Origin: Chitinophagaceae bacterium
Lineage (GTDB): Bacteria; Bacteroidota; Bacteroidia; Chitinophagales; Chitinophagaceae
Assembly (NCBI GenBank): GCA_013696395.1
Contig: JACCYQ010000048.1
Location: 1-34,843 of the forward strand
Reading direction: 5' to 3'
DNA length: 34,843 nt
Of the stretch, positions 28,601-34,843 are shown piece after piece. The notes under the pieces were generated by a model, which was not told the DNA's origin, searched no databases, and saw only the letters and a program-made list of their open reading frames with translations. Both the position numbers and the translations under genes were made by a program. Position 1 is the first letter of the stretch. Each line of letters begins with the position of its first letter.

Positions 28601-31600
28601 CCGCTGATGGCAGAACCCGTGTTTCCGATACAAATACTTTGCGTGGTATTTGATGAAAGGGTGTTGGCCAATACAAGTGTGAGATTTTGAAACAACACCT
28701 GGTTGCCGCCGGCGTTCTCATAATATTCATACAATAAAGAACTTGCACCATTCAGGTTCATCAGAACCCTTGGTTTGGTGGAAATGCCCTGGGCAACCCA
28801 ATTACTATAAACCATTGTCCCGTCAACTGTAAACCGGCTTCCGTCATCTGATCCAAGATCAACAACATATAACCCTTTCTTAGTGGAGCTCATTCTGTAT
28901 TTTACCGAAAACGTTTCCGTATAAATGGACCTTGTCAACGAATTTGAAACAACATTGAAGCAGGTTGCACTTCCACCAAACGATTGATTAAAAGTTTCTG
29001 GTTCTGTGAACTGGCCAATATAACTCGAAAAATTTGTTCCATCATACATGTGACCAATCCAGGTATCGGTTCCAGCTAAACCCTGGTCATCAGTTGAAGC
29101 AGTGTATTGATTGATCGTTATTACAACATTGTCTGATGATGCAGTACATGGACTATTGGAAATAGTCCACCTCAGTGTATAAGTTGTTCCGTGTGCGCCG
29201 CTGAATGTTGAGGTTGCGCTTGTTGGCGTAGTGATAGTACCGCCAGTTCCTGATACAATGCTCCAGACTCCTGTACCTACAGAAGGTGTATTTCCTGCAA
29301 GCGTAACCGATGGTGATCCGCAAGTGGCAGCTACTGTTTGATCAGCACCAGCATTAGAAGTCGTAGGACTACTATTAAATGTTATTGTAACGTCATCTGT
29401 TGATGCAGTGCAGGGACTATTTGAAATTGTCCATCTTAATGTATAAGTTGTTCCGGCTGTTCCGCTGAATGTTGATGTGTTGCTTGTTGGTGTTGTAACT
29501 GTTCCGCCTGCTCCTGATATTATGCTCCATGCTCCTGTTCCTACCGTTGGCGCATTTGCTGCAAGAGTTATAGTTGTGAATCCGCAGGTAGCAGGGCCTG
29601 TTTGATCAGCACCGGCTGCTGATGTAGTTGGATTACGATTAAAGGTTATCACCACATCATCCGTTGATGCAGTACAGGGGCTATTTGATATAGTCCATCT
29701 TAATGTATAAGTAGTTCCTGCCGTTCCGCTGAAGGTTGATGTAGCGCTTGTTGGTGTTGTAACCGTTCCACCTGCTCCTGATACAATACTCCATGCACCT
29801 GTTCCTACAGAAGGAATGTTTGCATCAAGAGTAACTGTTGTTAATCCGCAGGTGGCAGTTCCTGTTTGATCAGCACCTGCAGCCGATGTTGTTGGATTGC
29901 GATTAAATGTTATAACCACATCATCGGTTGATGCAGTGCAGGGGCTATTTGAAATAGTCCATCTTAATGTATAAGTAATTCCTGCCGTTCCGCTGAAGGT
30001 TGATGTGGCGCTTGTTGGTGTTGTAACCGTTCCACCTGCTCCTGATACAATACTCCATGCTCCTGTTCCTATCGTGGGAGCATTTGCTGCCAGCGTAACT
30101 GTTGTTAATCCGCAGGTGGTTGTGCCTGTTTGATTAGTACCGGCTGCTGCTGTTGTGGGTGGTTGATTTATTAGTATTGAAGTTGTAGCTGTTTGTTGTG
30201 TACATCCACCGGATGCAGCCATTGTATAGGTAATGGTATAAGACCCGGCTGTACTTGTTGTCGGTGTTATCGCTCCTGTTCCTGCATTGATGGTTAATCC
30301 GGCAGTGGAGGTGTAAGTGCCACCGCCTGTTCCTGTCTGTGTAACTGAACCTACGCCCGAAGTGGTACAAAAAGGAGTTCCGCTATAACTTATGGTTGCT
30401 GATGGCGGAGCTACAACAGTTAAAGTTGCTGCATTTGATTCGTTGCTGGCAACATAAGGATTGGGAGCAATATTATTAGTGCTGCTTACTACAGCATTTC
30501 TGTAAAAATAATACGTGCCGGCTGCATTAAAAGGCGCTGCAGCAGAAGATGGAGTAAACGTTGCAGAAGTGGCACCGCTTATATTGGTTCTTACACCACC
30601 GGGCGTGGTGCTGTAGCTCCACTGATAACCTGTCCCTGATAAAGTAATACCAGCAGGCAGGACACCATATACATCCCCGCTAATAGCTATACCTGAATTT
30701 CCAATGCAAATACTTTGAGCCGTATTGACAGATAGTGTATTTGCCAATACTAGTGTAAGGTTTTGAAACACTACCTGGTTACCTCCTGCATTTTCATAAA
30801 ATTCATACAACAGCGAACTGGCACCGTTCAGGTTCATTAACACACGGGGCATGGTCGTAAACCCCTGGTCAGTCCAGTTGTTATATACCATCGTGCCATC
30901 AACTGTTAAACGGCTTCCATCATCAGAACCAAGATCTGCAACATATAAACCACGCTTTGCCGAGTTCATCCTGTATTTTACAGAGAATGATTCGGTATAA
31001 ATGGATCGTGTAATACTATTGGAAGAAATATTGAAACAAGTGGTACTTCCGCCAAACCCCTCGTTGAAGATTTCGGTTAAATTATATTGACCAACATAAT
31101 TATTAAATGCAATACCATCGTACACATGCCCGATCCATGCATTAGTACCTGCCGTATTCTGATTATCTAATGATGTAGCAAATGCACTGACATTGATGGT
31201 AGTGGAGCCAATACATCCCAAATTGTCTTTAACATTCACAGTATAAGAACCAGCAGCTAAGCTGGTAAATAATGTTGAAGCCTGATAAGTTCCGGTATTC
31301 AAACTATAAGTATAAGGTGATTGCCCGCCGCTGCCCGAAGCAGTTATCGTACCAGTGCTGCCACCTACGCAGGTTGCTGTGGATGTGCCGGAAACAGATG
31401 GGTTAGCACATCCCTGTACTGTAAAATCATCAACTCTGTAACTTGTATTAGTGCCTCCGCCTGATGGCTGTGCAGTTAATCTCAAACGTAAATTTGCAAT
31501 TCCTTCAGCTCCTGCAGGTAAAGCAATTCTTGCCGCACTATTCACCAAATACCAGTTGGCGTCATAAGTTGTAATATTTGCAAAAGAAACATTATTCCAG

Positions 31601-31998
31601 GTACTTCCATCTGCACTCCAGCTCAACGTAACAGCTATTGTATTGGTCCCACTTATTCTCGTCATTCTACCACCCCATAACACGGTGATGTCTTTATATC
31701 CCACCGTTGATATAGGAGTGATTGTGTTATTATACGTTAGGGTTCCTGCCGTTGTACTGTTGTTTATAAATTGTGCACTTGCACCTCCTGATGCACCAGT
31801 ATATCCCGTTGAAGAGTTCGTTGTAACATTCTGCCAGTCTGTACTTGATCCTGTCCATCCCGTTGGGAATGCAGTACCGGTTCCAAAATTTTGTGAGTAC
31901 AGTGCTACCTGGCCATATATAAAATTGGTACATCCCGCCACCAGCAAAAAAAGAGTGGTAATAAGTAATGAGCGGAATATAAGCAAAGAAGTTTTCAT
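19609..31998 (-). CDS. Giant T9SS-exported multidomain adhesin (about 4,129 aa)
   Basis: Start chosen at the ATG 31998 ([19 protein letters not shown]), since nine further upstream codons do not belong to the signal. Layout (approximate residues): signal 1-30, with a lipobox-like LVAGC; a jelly-roll-like domain 30-195; a SprB-like repeat 197-270; a PA14-like domain 273-427 plus Ig-like domains to 608; four 88-residue repeats 613-967; a second PA14-like plus Ig block 965-1218; three Ig-like repeats of about 80 residues to 1470; a very long beta-helix-like region 1473-3517 of [15 protein letters not shown] units, with a second start-like ANWT unit near 2340; a fibronectin-III-like domain 3947-4040; and a type A T9SS sorting domain 4045-4129 ([12 protein letters not shown], then [11 protein letters not shown]). 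Predicted to be exported by T9SS and displayed or released at the cell surface. It sits in the middle of chaperone-usher genes. Confidence 0.9.
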   Translation of the reverse strand: MKTSLLIFRSLLITTLFLLVAGCTNFIYGQVALYSQNFGTGTAFPTGWTGSSTDWQNVTTNSSTGYTGASGGASAQFINNSTTAGTLTYNNTITPISTVGYKDITVLWGGRMTRISGTNTIAVTLSWSADGSTWNNVSFANITTYDANWYLVNSAARIALPAGAEGIANLRLRLTAQPSGGGTNTSYRVDDFTVQGCANPSVSGTSTATCVGGSTGTITASGSGGQSPYTYSLNTGTYQASTLFTSLAAGSYTVNVKDNLGCIGSTTINVSAFATSLDNQNTAGTNAWIGHVYDGIAFNNYVGQYNLTEIFNEGFGGSTTCFNISSNSITRSIYTESFSVKYRMNSAKRGLYVADLGSDDGSRLTVDGTMVYNNWTDQGFTTMPRVLMNLNGASSLLYEFYENAGGNQVVFQNLTLVLANTLSVNTAQSICIGNSGIAISGDVYGVLPAGITLSGTGYQWSYSTTPGGVRTNISGATSATFTPSSAAAPFNAAGTYYFYRNAVVSSTNNIAPNPYVASNESNAATLTVVAPPSATISYSGTPFCTTSGVGSVTQTGTGGGTYTSTAGLTINAGTGAITPTTSTAGSYTITYTMAASGGCTQQTATTSILINQPPTTAAAGTNQTGTTTCGLTTVTLAANAPTIGTGAWSIVSGAGGTVTTPTSATSTFSGTAGITYTLRWTISNSPCTASTDDVVITFNRNPTTSAAGADQTGTATCGLTTVTLDANIPSVGTGAWSIVSGAGGTVTTPTSATSTFSGTAGTTYTLRWTISNSPCTASTDDVVITFNRNPTTSAAGADQTGPATCGFTTITLAANAPTVGTGAWSIISGAGGTVTTPTSNTSTFSGTAGTTYTLRWTISNSPCTASTDDVTITFNSSPTTSNAGADQTVAATCGSPSVTLAGNTPSVGTGVWSIVSGTGGTITTPTSATSTFSGAHGTTYTLRWTISNSPCTASSDNVVITINQYTASTDDQGLAGTDTWIGHMYDGTNFSSYIGQFTEPETFNQSFGGSATCFNVVSNSLTRSIYTETFSVKYRMSSTKKGLYVVDLGSDDGSRFTVDGTMVYSNWVAQGISTKPRVLMNLNGASSLLYEYYENAGGNQVLFQNLTLVLANTLSSNTTQSICIGNTGSAISGDIYGGLPLGITLSGTGYQWSHSTTPGGVRTNISGATSATFSPSTAVAPFNAAGTYYIYRNAIVSSTNNIAPNPYVASNESNAATISVTTLASATISYSGYPFCKSATTAQPVTQTGTAGGTYSSTAGLTINASTGAITPNTSTAGTYTVTYTMAATGGCTEQTTTASVTVTTLPEAAISYSGTPFCKSVATAQQVSQTGTTGGVYSSTAGLSIDPSTGDIIPGTSVAGIYTITYTMAAADGCAVQTATTSVTITPVPAADFSYPGSPYSVTAGTATVSFSGTAGGTYSSTAGLTLNATTGDVTLSTSTPGTYIVTYSVAGAGGCSVYTTTAAITVVVTTKTFTGTGNFSDPARWTGGTLPTTGENLVIDGTCTVDNSVTTDNIAYGTLQIGTATGRTLSWIAGGANRLNVSNVSAGTVASTLNMTNGGTLIIRGTWASTNLTFTSGAGTIELQSTITLPAAYATYNNLIVNGSGITVREGVITTVNGNLAITTGTLSTNNFNLSVKGNWTNNVSTTAFTAGTATVTFNGTTAQTIGGTFATTFTNLTIANTVSAVSLNVNTSITGNLSVTAKTFDIGVYTANRATAGGTLSLSGNTILKIGGTNTFPINFTTNTLNVASTVEYYGTNQTVAARTYGNLTLSSASGAAVKTFAATTFAIVGNLTSTLGAGTSVSFTAAAILTISGNVTIGASTTFNGGSFAHSVAGNWVNSGTFNGNTGTITFSGPGKGVSGSGTQNFNNLIVSASLITFSNETISLAGNLAAISSGSFIQASGGTMLMTGTDKTISGTGISIDNLTVSGTVTTAASFNITGNLSVDGSITASMGNITMSGSSKTISGTGTKGFAGLSVPGSITSAVSFSIANSLNVNGSFSASAGTATFTGTSSFSGTANLFNATINGTSLQLAANSMLGIANTLTISAGTLNVTSSIPNTVNFNGTGAQNINAITYNNLVLSNGNTKTAAGAITTNKDITIETGTTFSASSYTHTMYGNWNNNGTFVAGTSTVQFAGPATAYLTGVTTFNILTSNTSSASTELILNDNISAAIVNMTNGIITTGSDTISITNTRTGNGFIYGNIQRNHAFTTGVAYAFEGPNNTVSFSAVSGVNSIIVSAVLSAVGDFPFGNAISRYYDITVPSGTYTATLRLHYKDEELNGNTENEMGMWNYDSTQWIPLGKTANDTVSNYVEQSDLTDITNRWTISINPTVVLWNGSESTDWNTAANWTVYVGSGSTPPAATDVVVLGGLAHTYQPTISTTVNIKNLVFVADHEVTLTMASGGSLTSGDMQGVWYNDALHTINTNGQTFTINGNMLLSDGVAGHAIDLNIGSGIVNISGSLVQTGGANINFSSAGILNIYQNFDHSSGTFTAGSGTVIYNGDQNQHVANVNYNNLSINKTAGIAAINSVINIAGNLLISSGQLDNNSTINITGNVTIDAGATLHNNYMLHVGGNWIRNGNYFGTGAQIVFNGNGTQTISATTFNNLVINKPVGTSAELTGNVFINGNLTVTSGTLNIKSFSCDRIVAGGNLILADSATFILGANNAPFNFTAGSLSNSSTVIADGTGPQAIYGESYGNIIFRNAGLKTLITPITVNGTLTIENGSNFDGGSQTLTLNGNWVNNGTFTPSTSTIIATGITKTISGNTTFNRFSVYGSYTLLNNLTFDQLLIINSTGSLSAGTGIQVTMNGDLINSGILFTLGTTTFTGNVLQTLSLLNAVQTVAITVNFNGSVPPEMISTSAPQFGYLNINNTGGVNPSVGWNIAYGLTVGSGASFNGGISTHNILGSVTNNGTITSSGIMNFIPSSAVTVNLGNDFSSTGSVVFGGTGAMTLAGGPVSFNNVVISNINAAGITPVSDWEMANNFTINNGSVLNAGNRNYLIGGSIINNGTVNSGTSTFTFDGTTDQTVTTMTFYNLNAMNSGGKVTLLDATVNNNLSITTGTLSIGNNEIGRTIAVNGNITVAGGTTLNVDSTSNATHLLTVGGNIINSGTLNLRPDANSFCNVTFNKVGIQTVSGIGDTTNFNKIFIDMGVSDTNYVDITAINFSAPNGFLTLNNGSFNLNSAGVSVTPFTTDIATGNFLIPATAGLWVNAGTINSSNMNWTIAGTAKVTGGTMNMGSAINNMVIPKATANIIINGGNLNLASAISNPGAAWGYNMQGGIMTVNSQGSNASGVAPFNMDATGSSFNMSGGTLIIKDAGGSAGQNLGYKNLSNAGSGFTGGTLQIGNSLTTASSLFGLVSTNPIYNLTVNSANATAILQTPVVAVSNNVTVTLGTLNIDSLTLKIGGAISNSGTFTASKGTIEMNGVAAQTIPAAAFAGNTVKGLTINNNAGVTLGGAINLTDVITVSNGSLASNGYLTLKSTATATARVARITSAAITPISGNVIAERYIPGRRKYRLITSSVTTSSSSTLTTGQEGLSIWGNWQNGGNNLTANIGTIITGGSSADGFDTQTPNASLYTYNDSTRLYVRFSTSNGKNTKYTPLKAGVAYYMFVYGDRTNTITTSSPKITTFSSTGTLLTGDQVYSTSSAIPLSGVTDRYTLLGNPFASPIDWSTIPKTDIANTFWGWDPNLSSTGGYVTVSMVGTVTLIAPFSGSTGLNQYIQPGQGFFVKTTGASPLLTIREQDKSGVFNGIAFIANPDRDNHMSETNQGLEQMHTEIPGTSNTTNISPANISLLAINLQYSNGPNKILADGVLAAFGSGFSDQVTNEDASKMVGNAETISIANGTSALSIDARQMPQNNDTLFLNVSRLTKSKYTLQIFSQQMEGNNIQAYLEDSYLNSVQSLSLTDTNTIVFDVNAANAASFDVNRFRIVFREPIALPVKFTSITAKQTNSGIQIDWDVAEESGIQIYEIEKSIDGINFSKAGEVKARGNNSSESYHWLDVNPKAGNNYYRVRAIQADGKFFISKVVSVKIAAGGTSIKVFPNPVKNQQINIQLNGMKKGKYTVVLFNSVGQQMAKYVIDHAGGSSHQTIPFSKKLLPGLYNLQIQNSNTRYDEKIFIE
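28330..29105 (-). repeat. Internal duplication, copy 2 (PA14-like plus Ig block)
   Basis: Encodes the second block from WIGHMYDG through [14 protein letters not shown] and [15 protein letters not shown] to [15 protein letters not shown]. It matches the block at 30405-31185 almost residue for residue, and long stretches are identical in DNA, so the gene grew by segmental duplication about 2.07 kb apart. Confidence 0.85.
29100..30157 (-). repeat. Four tandem 264-bp (88-residue) repeats
   Basis: Each unit carries [20 protein letters not shown], then [19 protein letters not shown]. The first three units in protein order (higher coordinates) are nearly identical in DNA, the fourth (about 29100-29365) has diverged ([20 protein letters not shown]). 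Period 264 bases, no frame change, so unit number could vary by recombination. Ig-like fold inferred. Confidence 0.88.
30405..31185 (-). repeat. Internal duplication, copy 1 (PA14-like plus Ig block)
   Basis: Encodes [19 protein letters not shown] through [20 protein letters not shown] and [15 protein letters not shown] to [15 protein letters not shown]. Partner of the block at 28330-29105. Confidence 0.85.
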
Positions 31999-32045
31999 GG
32001 TTGCATTAGTTATTTCAAAAAGCAAGGTTTATAAATAAACCCGCC

Positions 32046-32069
32046 ATAATTGTTTGTTCTAACAATTAT
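32046..32069 (-). other. Hairpin spanning the chaperone stop codon
   Basis: ATAATTGTT and AACAATTAT, nine perfect pairs around a six-base loop; the chaperone TAA (32066-32068) lies in one arm. No T-tract follows. Sits in the 67-base gap before the giant adhesin. Confidence 0.5.
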
Positions 32070-32923
32070 AGCCTCAACTCCAATTCTGCAATTTTCACCG
32101 ATTTTGCATCTGGCTGTGTTGTATATACAATATGTAACTTTCCCTTATGATAATCAACACCCGCATTTTTATCCAGTATTAAATCAAAATCTCTAACAAG
32201 GTTGGGCGTATAAATCGCCATTCCCTTTGCTATCCCGATACGTGTTACTTTGCCTTGTAATGAAACATGATCAACAGAGATATCACCATACACCGACATG
32301 TTTCCGGTGCGGTTAAAACTTGCTTTCAGGTTCGGTATCGAATCGTTCTGTAATTGAAATGAAGCTTCTGAAATAGTGACCCCGGTGTGTGATTCACCCA
32401 CACGGATAATGATTGGTATGCTGATGCCAAAAACTGCGGTTAAATTCACAGATATGGAAGTGGAATCTTTTTTAATTTCTGCTTCCCCCAATGGTTTTTT
32501 TATTGGCTCGGCCCTGAAATAAATATGAGAACGGTATTCACCGTTTTGCCTTTCGCTATTATTTACTAATTGAATTTTTACCGATTGTGCTTCATTTGGT
32601 GCCAGCACTACGCTGCGTGGAAAAAAGCGGAAATATTTATCGGCAAAGAGTTGACCTGAATCGGGCTGGCTTATGTTTTCAAAACTGCCGTCTTTTTTCA
32701 TTCTTATTTGAATTACCGAAATAAGGTAACGCACCGTATCCTTTCCGCTGTTGGCAAGGTTAAGTGTCTGAGATTTTTTTGTACCCTCAAATACAATCCG
32801 CTTCGGATACATAAGCAAATCGCCCTGTGCTTGTGCAGTTGTAGAAAATAAAATAATGAAGGCAATAAAAACAACAGAGGAATAAGTTGATTTGGTTTTT
32901 CTTTTTAGGATTGCAGCGTTCAT
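32066..32923 (-). CDS. PapD-like periplasmic pilus chaperone
   Basis: 285 residues with a signal peptide (VVFIAFIILFSTTAQAQ, cleavage near residue 33). Domain 1 shows YPKRIVFEGTKKSQTLNLANSG, where Arg42 aligns with the subunit-anchoring Arg8 of PapD; then FPRSVVLAPNEAQSVKIQL, the edge-strand region that donates a strand to pilins; EYRSHIYFRAEP; and SIPIIIRVG, which resembles the non-classical chaperones more than FGS-type FimC. Domain 2 is the weaker C-terminal half. Such proteins fold and cap pilins in the periplasm and hand them to an usher. Second gene of the operon, after a DUF4402 pilin candidate and before the giant adhesin. Confidence 0.85.
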   Translation of the reverse strand: MNAAILKRKTKSTYSSVVFIAFIILFSTTAQAQGDLLMYPKRIVFEGTKKSQTLNLANSGKDTVRYLISVIQIRMKKDGSFENISQPDSGQLFADKYFRFFPRSVVLAPNEAQSVKIQLVNNSERQNGEYRSHIYFRAEPIKKPLGEAEIKKDSTSISVNLTAVFGISIPIIIRVGESHTGVTISEASFQLQNDSIPNLKASFNRTGNMSVYGDISVDHVSLQGKVTRIGIAKGMAIYTPNLVRDFDLILDKNAGVDYHKGKLHIVYTTQPDAKSVKIAELELRL

Positions 32924-32955
32924 GGTTTTGAATACTATTGGATTTTGGATATTGG

Positions 32956-32997
32956 AAATAGATATTCCATATCTCCGTAGACATGGAATATCTATTT
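32956..32997 (-). other. Large intercistronic hairpin between pilin-like gene and chaperone
   Basis: Perfect 15-bp inverted repeat (32956-32970 with 32983-32997, arm ATAGATATTCCAT inside) with a 12-base loop, in the 87-base gap between the first DUF4402 gene and the chaperone. No T-tract follows on the minus strand, so it is more likely an mRNA-stabilising or partial-termination structure than a full terminator. Confidence 0.65.
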
Positions 32998-33010
32998 AAG
33001 AAAAGAGGGC

Positions 33011-33529
33011 TTAATTATAATTTACGGTTACAAACAAACCTGTTCCGTCAAGAGCAGCATGTTCATACGTGCCGGCAACTGTGTTAGCAGGTACGTTCAA
33101 AGTTGCTTTCACTTTTAAAGTTTTAGCACCTGCAACTAATGCACTTGTTGCACCCGCATCGCATACAAAAGTTCCTACGGTCATAGTTCCAGAAACAGAA
33201 CCTGTAAGTGTAATTGGCGCAGAGGGAATGGTGATGGCAAAGCCACTGGTTCCTTCACCCACCACGGCAAAAACAGCAGTGGTTTGTGTTGTACTACCGG
33301 CTGGTAAACTGGCACCACCCGTTGCAGTGCGGCCATTGGCATAATCTAAAACAACAGTACCGGCAATAGCACTTGCGGCCACAGTACCAAAGTGCATGTC
33401 GGTTGTTTTAGAAATTGAAATTGGGGTAACTAATACGGCGGTTGTGGTACCGTAAGCAGTTGACTGCGCAAAAGATGTTGAGGCAAATGCAAGCATGATG
33501 GCTGCAACAGAAAAAATTCTGTTTTTCAT
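33011..33529 (-). CDS. DUF4402 pilin-like secreted protein (first copy)
   Basis: 172 residues. Signal peptide MKNRIFSVAAIMLAFASTSFAQ. The mature N-terminus has alternating hydrophobic residues (YGTTTAVLVTPISISK), as a donor strand would, followed by TDMHFGTVAASAIAG and LDYANGRTATGGASL; the C-terminus ends GTYEHAALDGTGLFVTVNYN. This is the DUF4402 pattern. First gene of the operon, followed by a stable hairpin, as expected for an abundant structural subunit. Pilin function is inferred from neighbourhood; no DUF4402 protein of this phylum is known to me as a proven pilin. Confidence 0.85.
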   Translation of the reverse strand: MKNRIFSVAAIMLAFASTSFAQSTAYGTTTAVLVTPISISKTTDMHFGTVAASAIAGTVVLDYANGRTATGGASLPAGSTTQTTAVFAVVGEGTSGFAITIPSAPITLTGSVSGTMTVGTFVCDAGATSALVAGAKTLKVKATLNVPANTVAGTYEHAALDGTGLFVTVNYN

Positions 33530-33882
33530 TGAGATTGGATTTAGTGATTAAAAAATTGCGAAAATAATAACTTTTAAAGTTATGGTGTGATTAATCCAAT
33601 CGCGGTGGTTAACTGATTTATTTTTGTCTTTTAAGCGAATGCACTTAGCCGTACATCATATAACCCATTAAGCAGCCACATCAATTACAAAACCTTTACA
33701 TTCAATAAGTCAGGAGATAAAAGAAAACCCATATTTACGAAAGTAGTATTTTCCGAAAATTTTTGCAATTTGAAGTCCCTTCTGTAAACATAATTAGCTT
33801 TAGTTGAGTTCTTTCTTTCCTGGAAATTATGCAAATGAATTTCGAGGTTGGCTAGTTTTTGTTAGCAAATTTCTTAAAATGA
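33530..33882. other. Intergenic region upstream of the surface operon
   Basis: About 350 AT-rich bases with no supportable gene on either strand. The only element I can support is a possible minus-strand promoter at 33738-33768. The rest shows nothing recognisable. Confidence 0.6.
33738..33768 (-). promoter_or_regulatory. Possible promoter of the chaperone-usher/adhesin operon
   Basis: Minus strand TTG (33768-33766), a 20-base spacer and TACTTTCG (33745-33738), one mismatch from TAnnTTTG and of the same TTCG form as the ilv promoter box. It would leave a 5' untranslated leader of about 200 bases. Confidence 0.35.
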
Positions 33883-33909
33883 AGAAAGGCCGTAAGATGC
33901 GACCTTTCT
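33883..33909 (-). terminator. Hairpin downstream of the tRNA cluster
   Basis: Ten pairs (33883-33892 with 33900-33909, one G-U) around a seven-base loop; on the minus strand followed by TCATTTTAAG, a weak T-tract. Likely the end of the tRNA/GIY-YIG transcript. Confidence 0.5.
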
Positions 33910-33926
33910 GAATGATTGATTATTAG

Positions 33927-34000
33927 TGCCCCGGATCGGACTTGAACCGATACGACCTTTGCGGGTCACCCCGATTAAAATCGGGGCGTGTCTACCAATT
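33927..34000 (-). pseudogene. tRNA-Leu copy, 5'-truncated with altered anticodon arm
   Basis: From AATTGGTAGACACG to the 3' GGGGCA end it matches the intact tRNA-Leu at 34276-34361, including variable arm and T-arm. The 5' acceptor strand is absent, and the anticodon stem-loop is replaced by CCCCGAT-TTTA-ATCGGGG, which has no proper seven-base anticodon loop. The stop codon of the GIY-YIG gene (33992-33994) is the TAG of its D-arm. Confidence 0.85.
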
Positions 34001-34240
34001 GCCCTGTATGAGCCACTCAATATATTTTCTGCTTTTTTGTTTTTTGATGCGGGCTTCTTCTATTCGGGCTTCGGTTTCTGTGGCGAAAGATTTGGATGCC
34101 ATGATCCGGTATGGCCGACAGTTTTTTGTAGCAGTCACAAACCCATTATTGTGTCTGGTTAGTCTTGTGTTAATATCTGCTGCATAACCGGTATAATAGC
34201 GGTCACATTTTTCAGAATAAAGTAAATAGACAAAATACAT
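33992..34240 (-). CDS. Small GIY-YIG endonuclease
   Basis: 82 residues, single-domain GIY-YIG nuclease of the UvrC/YhbQ type. Seen: VYLLYSEKCDRYYTGYAAD (the GIY and YIG equivalents at residues 4-7 and 16-18), catalytic Arg26, HNNG (30-33), and Glu57 in ETEARIEEARIKKQ. Start chosen at the ATG giving MYFVYLL; the frame continues upstream into the tRNA-Leu, which is not coding. The last codons (IQGNW, stop) run into the D-arm of a truncated tRNA-Leu. Position between two tRNA-Leu copies suggests a homing-type or tRNA-associated mobile gene (inference). Confidence 0.88.
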   Translation of the reverse strand: MYFVYLLYSEKCDRYYTGYAADINTRLTRHNNGFVTATKNCRPYRIMASKSFATETEARIEEARIKKQKSRKYIEWLIQGNW

Positions 34241-34248
34241 AAAACTAA

Positions 34249-34270
34249 AAAAGCGACAAATGTCGCTTTT
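34249..34270 (-). terminator. tRNA-Leu terminator hairpin, copy B
   Basis: AAAAGCGAC / GTCGCTTTT, nine pairs, four-base loop, then further T residues on the minus strand; placed between the intact tRNA-Leu and the GIY-YIG start. The same hairpin occurs at 16191-16211. Confidence 0.85.
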
Positions 34271-34275
34271 AAGTG

Positions 34276-34361
34276 TGCCCCGGATCGGACTTGAACCGAT
34301 ACGACCTTTGCGGGTCACAGGATTTTAAGTCCTGCGTGTCTACCAATTCCACCACCAGGGC
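34276..34361 (-). tRNA. tRNA-Leu (anticodon UAA)
   Basis: 86 bases. Acceptor GCCCTGG pairs with CCGGGGC; D-arm with AATTGGTAGACACG; anticodon arm CAGGA-CTTAAAA-TCCTG with anticodon TAA; long class II variable arm (TGACCCGCAAAGGTCG); T-arm with GGTTCAAGTCC; discriminator A. CCA is not encoded. Confidence 0.96.
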
Positions 34362-34391
34362 GTTTGGTGATTTTTTTTATTTATAAGAACT

Positions 34392-34450
34392 TTTGCCTTG
34401 CTGGTCACCCCGATATTAATCGGGGTCGCTACCAATTCCACCACCAGGGC
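34392..34450 (-). pseudogene. tRNA-Leu copy, 3'-truncated with altered anticodon arm
   Basis: Begins GCCCTGGTGGTGGAATTGG and then TAG, identical to the 5' end of the intact tRNA-Leu, loses ACA, then has the hairpin CCCCGAT-TAAT-ATCGGGG where the anticodon arm should be, then TGACCAGCAAGGC, and lacks the T-arm and 3' acceptor strand. Cannot be a functional tRNA. Confidence 0.85.
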
Positions 34451-34460
34451 AAAACAGTAA

Positions 34461-34485
34461 ATAAAAATCCCGACTAATTCGGGAT
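34461..34485 (-). terminator. Terminator after tRNA-Gly
   Basis: ATCCCGA / TCGGGAT, seven pairs, five-base loop, followed on the minus strand by TTTTAT. Ten bases downstream of the tRNA-Gly 3' end. Confidence 0.75.
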
Positions 34486-34494
34486 CTAAATATG

Positions 34495-34567
<73 letters not shown>

Positions 34568-34633
34568 AATGCTAAAGAACTAATGGGCTGCAAAAATAAG
34601 GGAATGAAAGATTTCAACAAAAAATTCTGTAAG

Positions 34634-34843
34634 CTATTTGTACTTAGGTGTATACAAGGAACTTTCAGGCACCTCTACATTCGGTTTGCCTTCATAACCA
34701 TAATTGGCTAATGCTATAGAAATTCCTATGAATAAGGCTACCACACATGCAATTTGCAGGTAAAATAAAAACGCGGATGAAGAAACCCAGTTATGTGTGA
34801 AATCAGTATCCTGTACTTTCTGTAATTCTTCATGATATTCGTT
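34634..34843 (-). CDS. Small membrane protein, C-terminal part (runs off right edge)
   Basis: 69 codons and a stop visible; the start lies beyond the window. A charged segment (EYHEELQKVQDTDF) is followed by one strong membrane helix (FLFYLQIACVVALFIGISIA) and a 25-residue tail ending SSLYTPKYK. Not in a family I recognise. About 65 bases upstream of tRNA-Gly on the same strand. Confidence 0.65.
   Translation of the reverse strand, partial: NEYHEELQKVQDTDFTHNWVSSSAFLFYLQIACVVALFIGISIALANYGYEGKPNVEVPESSLYTPKYK

Noticed and set aside
29100..30157. Regular repeats that might suggest a CRISPR array
   Set aside because: Units are 264 bases, contiguous without spacers, in frame inside a coding gene.
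33538..33600. Second promoter-like box TATTTTCG close to the first DUF4402 gene
   Set aside because: The nearest TTG lies about 30 bases upstream, too far for the usual 19-20 base spacing; the boxes at 33738-33768 fit better.

Overview
The window looks like a chromosomal piece of a Bacteroidota genome, most likely Chitinophagaceae or a close relative (inference). The grounds are a type IX secretion (T9SS) C-terminal sorting domain, DUF3810 and DUF4402 proteins, promoter boxes of the Bacteroidetes TTTG / TAnnTTTG kind, start codons without clear Shine-Dalgarno sequences, and an AT-rich sequence. Nearly all genes lie on the minus strand.

Region 1 (1-6498, minus) is a branched-chain amino acid cluster transcribed leuA-leuC-leuD-leuB, then a short leader, then ilvE-ilvD (ilvD runs off the left edge). 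Between leuB and ilvE is what reads as a complete ribosome-mediated attenuator. It has a promoter, a 31-codon leader peptide with nine consecutive Ile/Val codons, an alternative 8-bp antiterminator pairing, and a strong intrinsic terminator just before ilvE. I consider this one of the two best finds.

Region 2 (6702-15728) is mostly housekeeping. It holds a large helical hypothetical protein and a short-chain dehydrogenase broken by a one-base frameshift; a secreted hypothetical protein; the conserved yceD-rpmF-plsX unit; a DUF3810 membrane protein with an HExxH motif; a decayed VapC toxin interrupted by a palindromic repeat; dcd; a phosphopantetheinyl transferase; and a DUF2130 coiled-coil protein.

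Region 3 (15729-16350) is intergenic debris: a tiny doubtful ORF, a broken GIY-YIG nuclease, its terminator hairpin and a decayed tRNA-Leu-like element. It is an old copy of the module that is intact at the right end.

Region 4 (16351-33529, minus) is an unusual surface-structure locus, apparently one operon. In order it encodes a DUF4402 pilin-like protein, a PapD-like periplasmic chaperone, a giant adhesin of about 4,130 residues with a T9SS sorting domain, a second DUF4402 protein and a usher-like outer-membrane barrel. Combining chaperone-usher parts with a T9SS adhesin is the second main find. Intercistronic hairpins may set the ratio of subunits.

Region 5 (33883-34843, minus) is a tRNA cluster: tRNA-Gly(GCC), a broken tRNA-Leu copy, intact tRNA-Leu(UAA), a small GIY-YIG nuclease whose stop codon lies inside a third, 5'-truncated tRNA-Leu copy, and finally the 3' end of a small membrane protein gene. 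Both broken tRNA-Leu copies have the anticodon arm replaced by a CCCCGAT/ATCGGGG hairpin.
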